Positions 8,093-19,696 are shown, counted from the stretch's first letter. The stretch is 64,000 nucleotides of DNA from DATAUK01 sp036268295 (GCA_036268295.1 DATAUK010000014.1:8420-72419), one strand, 5' to 3'. Translations and numbers: made by a program. Notes: generated by a model from the sequence alone, not told the origin.

Positions 8093-9136
8093 GTGAAGGC
8101 GTGCACCGTGAAGCCTGGCGACATCTCGACCGCCCGGGTCGAGGACATTGCGGAGCCGCCCGAGGCTGACGGTGAAGTCCTGGCCGAAGGTCTGTTCGTC
8201 GGCATCTGCGGCACCGACGTCGAGATCTCGGTCGACGGGTACGGCGAGCCGCCGGCCGGCCACGAGCGGTTGGTGCTCTTTCACGAGTCGCTGGGTCGGG
8301 TGCTCGAGGCGCCGGAAGGCTCGGGGCTCACGAAAGGTGATCTGATCGCCGGCGTCGTCCGCCGGCCCGACCCGGTCCCGTGCGAGCCGTGCAGCAAGGA
8401 CCAGTGGGACTTCTGCCGCAACGGGCAGTTCACCGAGCGCGGCATCAAGGGCCACGACGGTTATGGCTCGGAGCAGTGGCGCGTGGCGCCGAAGTTCGCG
8501 ATCAAGCTCGATGCTTCGCTCGACAAGCTCGGGGTGCTGCTCGAGCCGACCTCGGTCGTCGCGAAGGCATGGGACCAGGTCGACAAGATCTCGACCCGCT
8601 CGGTGTTCACCCCGGAGCGGGTTCTGGTCACCGGCGCCGGTCCGATCGGCATGCTGGCCGCGTTGATCGGCCGGCAGCGCGGCCTCGACGTGAGCGTGCT
8701 CGACCGGGTGACCGACGGCCCGAAGCCGGGCATGGTCCGCGACCTTGGCGCCACCTACATCAACTCGCTCGACGACCTTGCCGGGCCGCCGGACATCGTC
8801 ATCGAGGCGACCGGGATCGGGCAGCTGGTCTTCGACGTCATCGGCCACGCCGCACCCGACGCCATCGTCTGCCTGACCGGCATCTCCTCGGGCACGCACA
8901 AGGTCGAGGTCGCGACCGACGCAGTCAACAAGGCGATGGTGCTGAGCAACGAGGTGGTGTTCGGCTCGGTGAACGCCGGGCTCGCCAACTACACCCAGGC
9001 CGCGGACGCGCTGTCGAAGGCCGAAAACGACTGGCTCGCCAAGCTGATTACCCGCACCGTGCCGATCGCCGAATGGCCGAAGGCGCTGCAGCGCGAGCCC
9101 AACGACATCAAGGTGGTCGTCGACCTCCAGGCATAG
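8093..9136 (+). CDS. Zinc MDR dehydrogenase, glucose 1-dehydrogenase type
   Basis: This 347-residue medium-chain dehydrogenase resembles the archaeal/bacterial glucose 1-dehydrogenase group. The catalytic zinc region is GICGTDVEI followed by GHERLVLFHES. The structural-zinc lobe is CEPCSKDQWDFCRNG, followed by FTERGIKGHDGYGSE, a segment characteristic of this group. The NAD(P) fold has GAGPIGMLAALIG. The group oxidises aldoses such as glucose to the lactone; sugar specificity is not evident. An AAGGAG site sits 5 bases before the GTG start. It lies 13 bases before the DUF1684 gene, so the two may be co-transcribed. Confidence 0.83.
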   Translation: MKACTVKPGDISTARVEDIAEPPEADGEVLAEGLFVGICGTDVEISVDGYGEPPAGHERLVLFHESLGRVLEAPEGSGLTKGDLIAGVVRRPDPVPCEPCSKDQWDFCRNGQFTERGIKGHDGYGSEQWRVAPKFAIKLDASLDKLGVLLEPTSVVAKAWDQVDKISTRSVFTPERVLVTGAGPIGMLAALIGRQRGLDVSVLDRVTDGPKPGMVRDLGATYINSLDDLAGPPDIVIEATGIGQLVFDVIGHAAPDAIVCLTGISSGTHKVEVATDAVNKAMVLSNEVVFGSVNAGLANYTQAADALSKAENDWLAKLITRTVPIAEWPKALQREPNDIKVVVDLQA

Positions 9137-9149
9137 CTAGCCTCACGCC

Positions 9150-9722
9150 ATGAGCCTTGACGTGCTCGACTGGCGCCGCCAGGTCGCCGCGCTCTACCGC
9201 GAGGTCCGCGACGAGCCGGATCCGGCCGTGGCGCACGCATTGTGGTGCGCCGGTCGACAGCAGTTGGTTTCCGAGCACCCGGCGTCGCCCAACCGCTCGT
9301 CAGTGCTGCGGCACGCGACGTACGATCCGTCGCTCAGCTTCGGCTCTGACGTGGTGTCGGCCGAGCCGGTCCGGCTGGAGATCCCGACCGCGACTGATGG
9401 CGTCGTGCCGTTCGAGCGGATCGGAACCGTCCAGCTCGGCGACCTCGGCAGTCTTGATGTCTGGTGGCTCGACTCGTACGGCGGGGGAGTATGGCTGCCG
9501 ATCCGCGACGCCAGCCCGGACACCTACGGCGGCGGCCGCTACATCCTGGACACCGTGAAAGGCGCCGACCTCGGTGGCAGCGACGGCCGGCTGATTGTGG
9601 ACCTGAACTTCGCCTACAACCCGTCGTGCGCGTACGACGAGGCATGGGCCTGCCCGCTGGCTCCGCCCGGCAACATCCTCGCGGTCGCGGTCAACGCGGG
9701 CGAGCTCATCCCGGCAAACTGA
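9150..9722 (+). CDS. DUF1684 family protein
   Basis: The 190-residue protein matches the DUF1684 pattern: an N-terminal helix rich in Arg and Glu, then a beta-rich body ending in GGGRYILDTVKGADLG, LIVDLNFAYNPSCAYDEAW and CPLAPPGNILAVAVNAGE. The conserved Pro-Ser-Cys-Ala-Tyr and Cys-Pro-Leu-Ala-Pro motifs mark the family, whose biochemical role is not established to my knowledge. No signal peptide or membrane helix is visible. It follows the dehydrogenase gene closely on the same strand and faces the L,D-transpeptidase gene tail to tail. Confidence 0.8.
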   Translation: MSLDVLDWRRQVAALYREVRDEPDPAVAHALWCAGRQQLVSEHPASPNRSSVLRHATYDPSLSFGSDVVSAEPVRLEIPTATDGVVPFERIGTVQLGDLGSLDVWWLDSYGGGVWLPIRDASPDTYGGGRYILDTVKGADLGGSDGRLIVDLNFAYNPSCAYDEAWACPLAPPGNILAVAVNAGELIPAN

Positions 9723-9739
9723 GCAACCGGGCGCAACAG

Positions 9740-11062
9740 TCAACTCGCGTTGGTTGAGGGCTTGGTCGATGGCTTGTGAGACTTGGACGGCGTGGCGGCG
9801 GGCGATGGCTTATGCGTCGGCTTCGGCGTAGTGGACTTGCTCGGTGTCGGGCTGGCCGGCGGCGACGGGGTCGCCGTCGAGGCCGGGACGAACGGCCCGG
9901 CGACGTTCACCAACGTGCCGTAGTCGATCATCTTGAAGACCTTGGCGGCAGTCGGGATCGGAAGCTCCAGGCAGCCTACCGACTGCGGGAAGCCGTACGA
10001 CGCGCGCGGAAAGCCGTGCACCGCCGAGCCGCCGGAGAAGTAGTTGACCCACGGAACGCCGGGGTCGTTGTACTTGCTGCCGTCCGGGTTGGTGCCCTGC
10101 ATCGTCGTCGAGGTGAAGCGCTCGTAGACCGGGTAGGTGCCGAGCGGCGTCGGCGCGCCGGACACGCCGCCGTTGACCGGGCTGCTGAGGACGGTGTGAC
10201 CGTCGACCCACACCGATAGCTGCTGCGGCAGGTAGAGGTTGGCCGACACGAAACTGTAGTGGTCAGGATCGGTGTTGTCGGCGAGGTCGGCCTTCATCAA
10301 TGCGTGCCAGGTCAGCGGTCCGACGAAACCGTCGAGCGGCAGACCGACCTGGTGCTGGAACGCGATCACCGCGCCTCGAAGCACGTTGCCGTTCTTGCCA
10401 ACCGACCAGTCCTGCTTGAGGACCTTGGGGACGTCTGAGTAGCGCCAGCTGAATCCAGGCGATGGCGGGTCGTAGACCAGGCCGGCCTCACCGGCGGCGC
10501 TCGTCGGTGCCGGCGCGGTCGTGCTCAGCGGGAGGTAGTGCAGCCGGGCGAGGATCTCCTGCGCGCCGAGCAGCGAGCCGTTCGGCGTCGTACGGGTGGC
10601 GACCACCTTGCGCTTCGCGTCGACGGTCCGCTTAACCCGCACTTTGATCGTGGTGTCCGGTGGGTAGGCCTGGGTCGGCGTGAAGACGGCGGCCGAGCCG
10701 ACCCGCGCCCAGCTGCCGGGGATTGCCGGTTTCAACGTCGGCAGCGGTGACTGCGCGGACAGCGGCGAGTCGAAGTTGACGGTGATGGTGCGGGTAGCGC
10801 GCAGCTTCTGCGGCTTGATCGACACCACCTTGAGCGGCACCTGGGCAGCGGCCGCTTCGCTGGAACTGCTACCGCCGCCGTTGAGTGGTTTTGGATCGCC
10901 GGCTGCGTGGCCACTGCATCCCGACATCGCGACAAGTGCGACGACCACGGCGGCTGCCGCTAGCGCCAGTCGACGGTCTCGCACGGTCTGCCTCACGTTC
11001 TCTGTCGCGGTTTCACGGTGCCCGAGCAGGCTGTACCCCTTTGACGGCACAACACCACTCAT
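9740..11062 (-). CDS. L,D-transpeptidase lipoprotein (YkuD domain)
   Basis: A hydrophobic segment ending AMSGCSG looks like a lipobox, which suggests export and lipid anchoring. After an Ig-like stretch (about 75-165) comes a peptidoglycan-binding domain (AVIAFQHQVGLPLDGFVG, about 230-255), then the YkuD catalytic domain (about 270-390) with VHGFPRASYG and the active-site Cys in SVGCLEL. Such enzymes make 3-3 crosslinks between peptide stems of actinobacterial peptidoglycan. The C-terminus is a Thr/Pro/Ser/Lys tail, probably a flexible wall linker. The ATG at 11062 has GAGGAA upstream; an in-frame GTG at 10996 is an alternative closer to the signal peptide. Confidence 0.87.
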   Translation of the reverse strand: MSGVVPSKGYSLLGHRETATENVRQTVRDRRLALAAAAVVVALVAMSGCSGHAAGDPKPLNGGGSSSSEAAAAQVPLKVVSIKPQKLRATRTITVNFDSPLSAQSPLPTLKPAIPGSWARVGSAAVFTPTQAYPPDTTIKVRVKRTVDAKRKVVATRTTPNGSLLGAQEILARLHYLPLSTTAPAPTSAAGEAGLVYDPPSPGFSWRYSDVPKVLKQDWSVGKNGNVLRGAVIAFQHQVGLPLDGFVGPLTWHALMKADLADNTDPDHYSFVSANLYLPQQLSVWVDGHTVLSSPVNGGVSGAPTPLGTYPVYERFTSTTMQGTNPDGSKYNDPGVPWVNYFSGGSAVHGFPRASYGFPQSVGCLELPIPTAAKVFKMIDYGTLVNVAGPFVPASTATPSPPASPTPSKSTTPKPTHKPSPAATPSKSHKPSTKPSTNAS

Positions 11063-11249
11063 TGTTCAGACGTTCCTCAGCGACAAATGGTTGACCAGCC
11101 ATGACGATTCGTCGCTTAATCCTGGATTGCCATACTACGTCGCTCGATAGTCCGATGTGATCAATTGTTCGCGCGTACGGACGCATTCGCAGCTTGCGGC
11201 TGAAGCGTCGTTGCGCAGATTCCGATGGTGGACACAAGGAGGCTCCACC

Positions 11250-13115
11250 ATGTCCGCCGAACGGCCACGCACGCTCACCCACGAGGTGACCGATGCATTT
11301 CGCATCGTGGTAGTGAGCGCGTTGAGCATGGTCATCGTCGTCAGCGTCGCGCTGCTGTGGCTGATCGTCTCCGCCCGGCCGGCGCTCGACCATTCGACAC
11401 AGGTGGTCGGGGCGAGCCGGGACGCGAGCGCATCGCTGATCGACGAGCAAGGGATGCTGCGGGCTTACGTCATGACCGGCAGCGCGGAGGTTCTGACGGC
11501 GTACCCGGGGGTGCGGGCCAGCCTGACGCACGACCGGCAGATGCTCGCCCAGGCGCAGATCGGGTCCCAGACCTCGAGCGATGTCCAACGCTTCGCGGTC
11601 GCTGACGCCGAGTGGCAGCACGGCTGGGTCGCTCAGGCACTCAACCCGACGACCCGCCAGGCGTGGATCTCACCGCAGGGTGAGCTCAATGCCGGCCGGC
11701 TGGCGACGTTCGTCCGCAACGGCCAGGCATCGTTCCAGTCCGAGCAGAACGCGGTGCAGAGCGTGCTTGTCGATGCCTCACATGCCCAGTCCGACGAGCG
11801 CCGCGCGGCGGTCGTCGTTGCCGCATTGACGGCAGGCCTGCTGCTGGCGATCGGTATCGCGACGGCTGCTGCCACGCAACGCCGTCGCCGCCGGCTGCAG
11901 AAGCGGGTGGTCGGACCGATCGGTGCACTGCTGGCCAAGGTGCAGGCGGTCGGCCGTGGCGAGTTCGGGCCGTCGCCGTCGATGGACGCCCCGCTCGAGC
12001 TGCTCGAGCTACGCAACGAGCTCGCCAACATGAGCGCCTCACTGTTGATGCAGCAGCAGTCGCTCGCGGCTCGTGCCGACGATGCCGGCGCTGACGCCCG
12101 CCGGCTGAAGCTGGTCATCGAGTTCGCCCGCGAGATCTCTGACAGCTTGACGCTGGCTCATGTCTTCGGCGCGGTCACCGCCGCCGGCCGGCGGCTGCTC
12201 GAGTCGCCGCGGGCCCGGCTCTGGCTGCTCGACGACGACGCCCACACCCTGACGCTTCGCTATGACTCGATCACCGGCGACGTGGTCGCCGCGACCACCC
12301 ACGCGGTCGGTGCCGGCGGTGTCGGACTAGCGGCTCAGGACCATCAGATCTGCTACTTCTCGGGCCTGGCCGGCGACCGCTCCGAGGCGTCGTTCACCTC
12401 TGTTGTTGTCGCGGTGCCGCTGGTCAAGGGCACCCGGTTGATCGGCGTGCTGGAGATCGCGTTGAGCCGTGGCGTCGCTGTCCTCGACGATGACACCGTC
12501 GATGTCCTCGTCGCCACCGCTGGTCATGCGGCGACCGCGATCGACGCGGCTCTGCTCTACGCCAAGTCCGACTCGCTGTCGCGCTCGGATCCGCTGACCG
12601 GCCTTGCCAACCGGCGCCAGCTCGACCAGGATCTCGACGTCGAGGTCGAACGGGCAGACCGATACCAGCGGCCCTTGACGTTCATGATGATCGACATCGA
12701 TCACTTCAAGCGGGTCAACGACACCTTCGGTCACGCTCGCGGCGACACCGTTCTGGCTGAGGTCGCGGCGCTGCTGCGCAGCCAGATGCGGGCCGGCGAT
12801 ACGGCGTACCGCTATGGCGGTGAGGAGTTTGCAGTGTTGGCGCGCGAGACCGACGTCGCCGGTGGGCGTCTGGTCGCCGACCGGTTGCGACAGGCAGTCG
12901 CGGAGCAGTACGCCCAAGGCAGTGAGACCGATGTGACAGTGACGATCTCGGTCGGCGTCGCCACCCTTTCGCCCCACATCGAGAACGCGGTCGACCTGGT
13001 GACCGGCGCCGATCGCGCGCTCTACGCCGCGAAGCGCGCCGGGCGAAACCGGGTGCGGGTCAACAAGGTCGTCAAGGACGCGCCGGCCGCGGACCCACTG
13101 CTCGCGCTGGGGTGA
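11250..13115 (+). CDS. Membrane diguanylate cyclase (CHASE3-like, HAMP, GAF, GGDEF)
   Basis: The 621-residue protein has TM1 at about 18-42, an extracytoplasmic four-helix region resembling CHASE3 (about 45-180), TM2 at about 190-210, a HAMP-like linker, a GAF-like domain (about 285-430) and a GGDEF domain (about 440-605). The active-site loop reads GGEEF. RAGD five residues before it is the inhibitory I-site, so c-di-GMP feedback is expected. It should make c-di-GMP from two GTP in response to an envelope or GAF-bound signal. The ATG at 11250 is preferred because AAGGAGG lies 8 bases upstream and the membrane segment follows. No EAL domain is present. Confidence 0.9.
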   Translation: MSAERPRTLTHEVTDAFRIVVVSALSMVIVVSVALLWLIVSARPALDHSTQVVGASRDASASLIDEQGMLRAYVMTGSAEVLTAYPGVRASLTHDRQMLAQAQIGSQTSSDVQRFAVADAEWQHGWVAQALNPTTRQAWISPQGELNAGRLATFVRNGQASFQSEQNAVQSVLVDASHAQSDERRAAVVVAALTAGLLLAIGIATAAATQRRRRRLQKRVVGPIGALLAKVQAVGRGEFGPSPSMDAPLELLELRNELANMSASLLMQQQSLAARADDAGADARRLKLVIEFAREISDSLTLAHVFGAVTAAGRRLLESPRARLWLLDDDAHTLTLRYDSITGDVVAATTHAVGAGGVGLAAQDHQICYFSGLAGDRSEASFTSVVVAVPLVKGTRLIGVLEIALSRGVAVLDDDTVDVLVATAGHAATAIDAALLYAKSDSLSRSDPLTGLANRRQLDQDLDVEVERADRYQRPLTFMMIDIDHFKRVNDTFGHARGDTVLAEVAALLRSQMRAGDTAYRYGGEEFAVLARETDVAGGRLVADRLRQAVAEQYAQGSETDVTVTISVGVATLSPHIENAVDLVTGADRALYAAKRAGRNRVRVNKVVKDAPAADPLLALG

Positions 13116-13150
13116 CCCGAGGCGACGCCCGGCTGCGTTAGGATCGCCAC

Positions 13151-13189
13151 GTGCCTGTTTCTCGCTTGCTCCTTCCCGGGCCGCGCTGA
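13151..13189 (+). CDS. Leader peptide of the leuS attenuator
   Basis: A 12-codon ORF, MPVSRLLLPGPR, has three consecutive leucine codons of different types (TTG, CTC, CTT) and stops inside the 5' arm of the following hairpin. It lies 100 bases before leuS. This is the layout of a ribosome-mediated attenuation leader: stalling on uncharged tRNA-Leu would change the RNA fold downstream. No strong ribosome site is visible before the GTG, and there may be a leaderless start. Confidence 0.72.
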   Translation: MPVSRLLLPGPR

Positions 13190-13237
13190 CCACGAACGAT
13201 GTCAGCGCGGCGGCCCTCCACTGAGTGGGGGCCTTTT
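13178..13237 (+). promoter_or_regulatory. leuS transcription attenuator: antiterminator and terminator hairpins
   Basis: CCGCGCTGAC (13181-13190) pairs perfectly with GTCAGCGCGG (13201-13210). In a longer alternative, GGGCCGCGCTGAC (13178-13190) pairs with GTCAGCGC plus GGCCC (13201-13208 and 13212-13216) around a 3-base bulge, taking up the 5' arm of the terminator. The terminator is GGCCC-T-CCAC-TGA-GTGG-GGGCC (13212-13233) followed by TTTT. A ribosome stalled on the Leu codons leaves the antiterminator free to form, while one at the stop codon blocks it. The pairing is seen; the mechanism is inferred. Confidence 0.7.
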
Positions 13238-13288
13238 CTCTGTCCAGGCAGCGATCCTCCGAGCGAGTGTTGAGAGCGAGAAGCGCAG

Positions 13289-15769
<2,481 letters not shown>

Positions 15770-15845
15770 ATGATCTGACCGCGACCGGCTTCCACAACCG
15801 GGCTGGGATGCCGGACGGTCCACAGCCGCTCGTTCGGTCGGCCTG

Positions 15846-15875
15846 GCATCCTGATCGGTTCATAGCCTCCGAGCC
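15846..15875 (+). promoter_or_regulatory. Conserved competence-gene upstream element (comEA copy)
   Basis: The 25 bases ending at the comEA ATG (15851-15875) match the 25 bases ending at the comEC ATG (21388-21412) at 21 positions, with CTGATCGGTTC identical and TAGC(C/G)TCCG following. TAGCCT could be a -10 hexamer. Because the match abuts the start codon in both genes, it may be a shared promoter with a short or absent leader. Confidence 0.5.
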
Positions 15876-16763
15876 ATGGTGCGACCCGGCCGTGACGCCG
15901 ATCCCCGCGATCGCGCCGCGACGGGCGATCGGCTGGCGGCGTTGGGATTGCAGACCGCGCCGCCTGGCTGGGTGCCCCGACAACCCGCCGAATCGATGCC
16001 GGTCGCGCCGCCGGCGACCGTGGTCGAGCCGGTTTCGGCCCCGCCTGATGTCGCCGTTTCCGGATCGCACCCGACCGTCGGCGGGCTCACGCGGGCATGG
16101 CTCACGGATCGGTTACCGCCGTGGGCCGGCGCTGTGCTGGACCAGGTCCGGCTGGGTTCTCTGCTCACCGGTCTGGCGGCGATCGTTGCCATCGTGATCG
16201 CCGGCGTGATCCTGCTTCACCACGGTTCGTCCGGCAATGGCTATTCGTCGTCGTACGACAGCTCAGCAGCTGGCTCCTACTCTTCGGATCCGGCGACATC
16301 CTCGGTTCCGAGCGCACCCGCAGCAGCGACGTCGATCGTGGTCGATGTCGGCGGCCGGGTGCACAAGCCGGGGCTGGTGACATTGCCGGCCGGCGCTCGG
16401 GTCGCGGATGCGATCGCGGCGGCAGGTGGCCCGCTGCATCATCGCGAGATCGCCACGCTCGACCTGGCCGCCCGGGTCAGCGACGGGCAGCTGCTCCTGA
16501 TCGGGATCGGTCCATCGGTGGCAGGCGACTCCAGTGACGACAGCAACTCGGCGGACGAGTCCGGCGCGGCCGCGCCGGTGTCGTTGTCGACAGCGACCAT
16601 CGACGACCTCGAGACGCTGCCGGGAGTCGGACCGGTGACTGCGCAGAAGATCATCGCCTGGCGCACCGCGCACAACGGCTTCACGACAGTGGCGCAGCTT
16701 GAGCAGGTGTCGGGAATCGGGCCGGCGAAGTACGCCGAGCTCTCGCCCCTCGTCACGCCGTGA
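15876..16763 (+). CDS. comEA: Competence protein ComEA (SLBB and helix-hairpin-helix)
   Basis: The 295-residue protein has a Pro/Ala-rich cytoplasmic N-terminus, one membrane helix (about 92-112, GLAAIVAIVIAGVILLHH), a Ser/Tyr-rich spacer, an SLBB fold (about 145-210: VVDVGGRVHKPGLVTLPAGA) and a C-terminal double HhH DNA-binding domain (about 232-295: LPGVGPVTAQKIIAWR, VSGIGPAKYAELSPLV). ComEA is the membrane-anchored receptor that takes up transforming DNA and passes it to ComEC. Here comEC is separated from it by about 4.6 kb containing a DUF885 gene and mobile debris, although the two genes share an upstream element. Confidence 0.9.
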   Translation: MVRPGRDADPRDRAATGDRLAALGLQTAPPGWVPRQPAESMPVAPPATVVEPVSAPPDVAVSGSHPTVGGLTRAWLTDRLPPWAGAVLDQVRLGSLLTGLAAIVAIVIAGVILLHHGSSGNGYSSSYDSSAAGSYSSDPATSSVPSAPAAATSIVVDVGGRVHKPGLVTLPAGARVADAIAAAGGPLHHREIATLDLAARVSDGQLLLIGIGPSVAGDSSDDSNSADESGAAAPVSLSTATIDDLETLPGVGPVTAQKIIAWRTAHNGFTTVAQLEQVSGIGPAKYAELSPLVTP

Positions 16764-16807
16764 CGATGCCTGGACCGCGGCGTCAGCCGATCGGGCAGGA
16801 TGGGCCG

Positions 16808-18430
16808 ATGCCTGCTCATGATGATTTCGTCACCCTTGCCGAAGCCGCAGTTGACGACGTGTTGCGGCTCCGGCCCGACGTCGCGACCTGGGCCGGCGAC
16901 CATCGCTTCGACGACCGGCTGCCCGACCTGTCCGACGCCGGACTAGCCGAGTTGGCTAGCGTCGTACGCCGTCACCTCGGGGCGCTTGACGCGATCGCAA
17001 CCGACCAGCTGGACGTGCCGGAGCAGGTCGACGCCGCGATCCTGCGTAACTCGCTCGAGCAGATCGGGTTCGGCGCCGAGGTGTCCCGGGATCAAGAGTG
17101 GGACCTGCTTTCGCACGCCGCCGCCGATCCGCTTTATCTGCTGATGTCGCGTGAGACCTCGCCCGTCGAGCAGCGGGTGCACGGCATCGCCGGCCGGCTC
17201 GCGGCATTGCCGGACTTCCTCGCGACGACGCGGGCGACCGTGACGAGAGCGCCGCGGATCCACGCCGAGACCGCGTTGGCGCAGTGGCCAGGGCTGCACG
17301 CTGTCATCACCGCTGAGCTCGACCGGACCCTCGACGGCAGTCAGTCGCTGACCGAATTGGTCGCCGCGCCACGGGCGGCGGCCCTCGCCGCCCTCGCCGA
17401 GCACGAGCAGTGGCTGCGTGCCCTGGCGACGAGCGCCGATGCGGACCCAAGGCTCGGCGCGGAACTGTTCGCTCGCAAGCTGCCGCTGATCCTCGACTCA
17501 CCGCTGTCGGCCGCCGAGATCCTCGAACGTGCGCAGCGCCATCTCGAGGAACAGACCGCGCTGCTGATGGAGACCGCGCGGGAGTTTCTGGCCTCGGTAG
17601 GCGAGCGGGCGGACGGTGACCGCAACGCCGTGATTCGCGCTGCCCTCGACGTCGTCGCGCGGGATGCGCCGACCAACGACAGCGTCGTCGCGATCTGCGA
17701 GCAGGCGCTCACCGAGGCCACCCATGAGGTCCGCCGGCTCGGCCTGCTCAACGTGCCGGACGACCCGATGCAGATCGAGGTGATGCCGGAGTTCCGCCGC
17801 GGCATCGCCGTTGCCTACTGCGACTCGCCGGGTGCGCTCGAGGTCGGCGGTCTGGCCTACGTCGCGATCTCGCCGACGCCGGCCGACTGGTCGGCAGCGC
17901 GGGTCGCGTCGTTCTATCGGGAGTACAACTCGGCGCACCTTCGCGACCTGATCGTCCACGAGGCGATGCCCGGCCACATGCTGCAGATCGCACATGCCCG
18001 CCGGTTCCGCGGCAGCACTCGGGTGCGTTCGCTGTTCGCCAGCGGGTCGTTCGTCGAGGGTTGGGCGGTGCACTGCGAGCGGCTGATGGCCGAGGCCGGA
18101 TTCGGCGGCCTGCCGGTCCGGCTATCGCAGCTGAAGATGCAGCTCCGTACGACGATCAACGCGATCCTTGACGCCGGCGTCCATGCCCAGGCCATGACCG
18201 AGGCCGAGGCGCTCGACCTGATGATGCGCCGCGGCTTCCAGGAAGAGGGCGAGGCCAGCGGGAAGTGGCGTCGGGCGCAGCTGACGAGTGGCCAGCTCTC
18301 GACGTACTTCGTCGGTTACACCGAGCTGCACGACGTCCTTGCCGGACTGCGGCCCGATCAGACGCTCAACGACGTGATCGCGCACGGCAACCCACCGCCG
18401 CGTCACCTGCCGGCCCTGCTCGCTGGCTGA
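16808..18430 (+). CDS. DUF885 metallopeptidase-like protein
   Basis: This 540-residue protein belongs to the DUF885 family, identified by the zinc motif HEAMPGHMLQIAHARRF (about residue 382) and by the downstream FVEGWAVHCERLMAE, where a Glu could be the third ligand. It is largely helical and has no signal peptide, so it is probably cytoplasmic. The family is usually described as putative zinc peptidases; the substrate is unknown. The ATG at 16808 is preferred over upstream in-frame starts at 16760-16766 because AGGA precedes it and the extra residues look unconserved. It follows comEA closely and may be read from the same transcript. Confidence 0.82.
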   Translation: MPAHDDFVTLAEAAVDDVLRLRPDVATWAGDHRFDDRLPDLSDAGLAELASVVRRHLGALDAIATDQLDVPEQVDAAILRNSLEQIGFGAEVSRDQEWDLLSHAAADPLYLLMSRETSPVEQRVHGIAGRLAALPDFLATTRATVTRAPRIHAETALAQWPGLHAVITAELDRTLDGSQSLTELVAAPRAAALAALAEHEQWLRALATSADADPRLGAELFARKLPLILDSPLSAAEILERAQRHLEEQTALLMETAREFLASVGERADGDRNAVIRAALDVVARDAPTNDSVVAICEQALTEATHEVRRLGLLNVPDDPMQIEVMPEFRRGIAVAYCDSPGALEVGGLAYVAISPTPADWSAARVASFYREYNSAHLRDLIVHEAMPGHMLQIAHARRFRGSTRVRSLFASGSFVEGWAVHCERLMAEAGFGGLPVRLSQLKMQLRTTINAILDAGVHAQAMTEAEALDLMMRRGFQEEGEASGKWRRAQLTSGQLSTYFVGYTELHDVLAGLRPDQTLNDVIAHGNPPPRHLPALLAG

Positions 18431-18498
18431 GGCGTCCGCACCACCCGGTGACGATCGGGGTTCGTCCACAACCGGCGTTTGAGTGACTCCGAACGACT

Positions 18499-19067
18499 AT
18501 GGTCGGTCTGGCGCTGGGGGTGGCGTCCGCGGCGTGGCATGTCCGTACCCTGCGGGTCGGGCCGGTTCCGCGGCTCGCCGCGCAACATTCCGATGTCGAG
18601 GTCGAGGCGCGGTTGGTTCGCGAACCGGTGGCGCTGTCATCCGTGACCGGCGAGGCGTTGATGCTCACTGACGCGACCGTGACCTCGGTGCTCGACGGTG
18701 ACTGGCAGTCGGCCGATTCCCGATCATCGTGCTTTCCTTCGGCACTGACTGGTCGGGTCTGCTGCCCGGTCAGCGAGTTGATGTTTCGGGCAAACTCTCA
18801 CTGCCGCGGCGTGGCGACGACGTGGCGGCGGTGCTGGACGCGCGTGGCACGCCGACCCTGCTCGGGCGTCCGCCGTGGTGGCAGCGTCTCGCCGGGCGTG
18901 CCCGCGTTGCGTTGCGTCGCACCTGCAACGGACTCCCCGCCGACGAGCGAGGGCTACTGCCCGGCCTTGTCGACGGCGACGTCTCGGCGGTTCCGGCCGC
19001 GATGCAGACCGACATGCGGCTGACCGGACTCACCCATCTGGAAGCGGTGAGCGGAGATAATGTTCGC
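18499..19067 (+). pseudogene. Truncated, frameshifted second comEC copy
   Basis: Translation gives segments clearly matching the N-terminal half of the intact ComEC encoded at 21413-22930: WHVRTLRVGPVP, DVEVEARLVREPVA, LTDATVTSVLDG, then after a frame change near 18720-18730 LLPGQRVDVSGKLS, RRGDDVAAVLDARG, GLPADERGLLPGLVDGDV and TDMRLTGLTHLEAVSGDN. It lacks about the first 70 residues and ends abruptly at 19067, before the membrane channel. I judge it clearly diverged from the intact copy, so it is not a fresh duplication. It is non-functional. Confidence 0.8.
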
Positions 19068-19111
19068 CATCCATATGGGTCGACTGGCGGGCGCATCAGC
19101 GAACGCGCTCG

Positions 19112-19696
19112 GAGTTATTGAGCGGCACAGGCTCGGGTCTGCACCGTACGAGGTTGATGTTGGCCGGAACCGGGCGTGATCTTCTACGGTTGAAGTGGCC
19201 ATCTGATCAGACCGCGCGGAACGCGCCTTGGAAAGGGGAGCAGATCGTGCTGCTCGATGGGATCAACCACGTCGCGTGGATCTCCACGGATGTCTCCCGC
19301 CTGGGACGGTTCTACGCCGAGGTGTTCGACGCTGACGTCGGTCCGACACGCACCCATGGTGACGACGGGAACGAGACGATGACGGTCATCGGGATCGGTC
19401 CGCACACCGAACTGAACATTTTCGTGATCGCAGGCAACACCGAAGCCGAACGTCAAACACCCATGTGGGGTCGAGGGCGTATCGATCACCTTGGTCTGCA
19501 GGCGGCCACACCCGAGGCGTTCGCCACGATCCGGCAACGGCTGATCGATCACGGGGCCAGCGATGGCAGCGTCAACAACTTCGGCCAGGTTCACAGCATC
19601 TTCTTCCGCGATCCCGACGGGCTCGAAGGAGAGGTCCTGATCGACACCACATCGACCTGAGATGCCCGCCACACACGCGTGCCGCTCAATAACTCC
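19112..19696. mobile_element. VOC gene cassette between 18-bp inverted repeats
   Basis: GGAGTTATTGAGCGGCAC (from 19112) and GTGCCGCTCAATAACTCC (19679-19696) are exact inverted repeats enclosing a 585-bp segment with one gene. A third copy with one change, GGAGTTTTTGAGCGGCACA, lies at 19746-19764 directly before a transposase remnant, so the repeats may be insertion-sequence ends. No target duplication is recognised. Confidence 0.55.
19247..19660 (+). CDS. VOC superfamily (glyoxalase/bleomycin-resistance) protein
   Basis: The 137-residue protein has the two beta-alpha-beta-beta-beta modules of the vicinal oxygen chelate fold: INHVAWISTDVSRLGRFYAE at the N-terminus, then RIDHLGLQAATPEAFATIRQ and IFFRDPDGLEGEVLID at the C-terminus. 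His near the start, His in RIDHLG and the late Glu are in positions that bind a metal in this fold. Possible roles include isomerase, dioxygenase or drug binding; none is certain. GAAAGGGGAG ends 6 bases before the GTG start. The gene is intact although both neighbours are decayed, and it is enclosed by inverted repeats, so it looks like a carried cargo gene. Confidence 0.72.
   Translation: MLLDGINHVAWISTDVSRLGRFYAEVFDADVGPTRTHGDDGNETMTVIGIGPHTELNIFVIAGNTEAERQTPMWGRGRIDHLGLQAATPEAFATIRQRLIDHGASDGSVNNFGQVHSIFFRDPDGLEGEVLIDTTST

Noticed and set aside
13120..13288. T-box riboswitch before leuS
   Set aside because: The leader is too short and has no T-box core; the Leu-rich peptide plus terminator explains it better.
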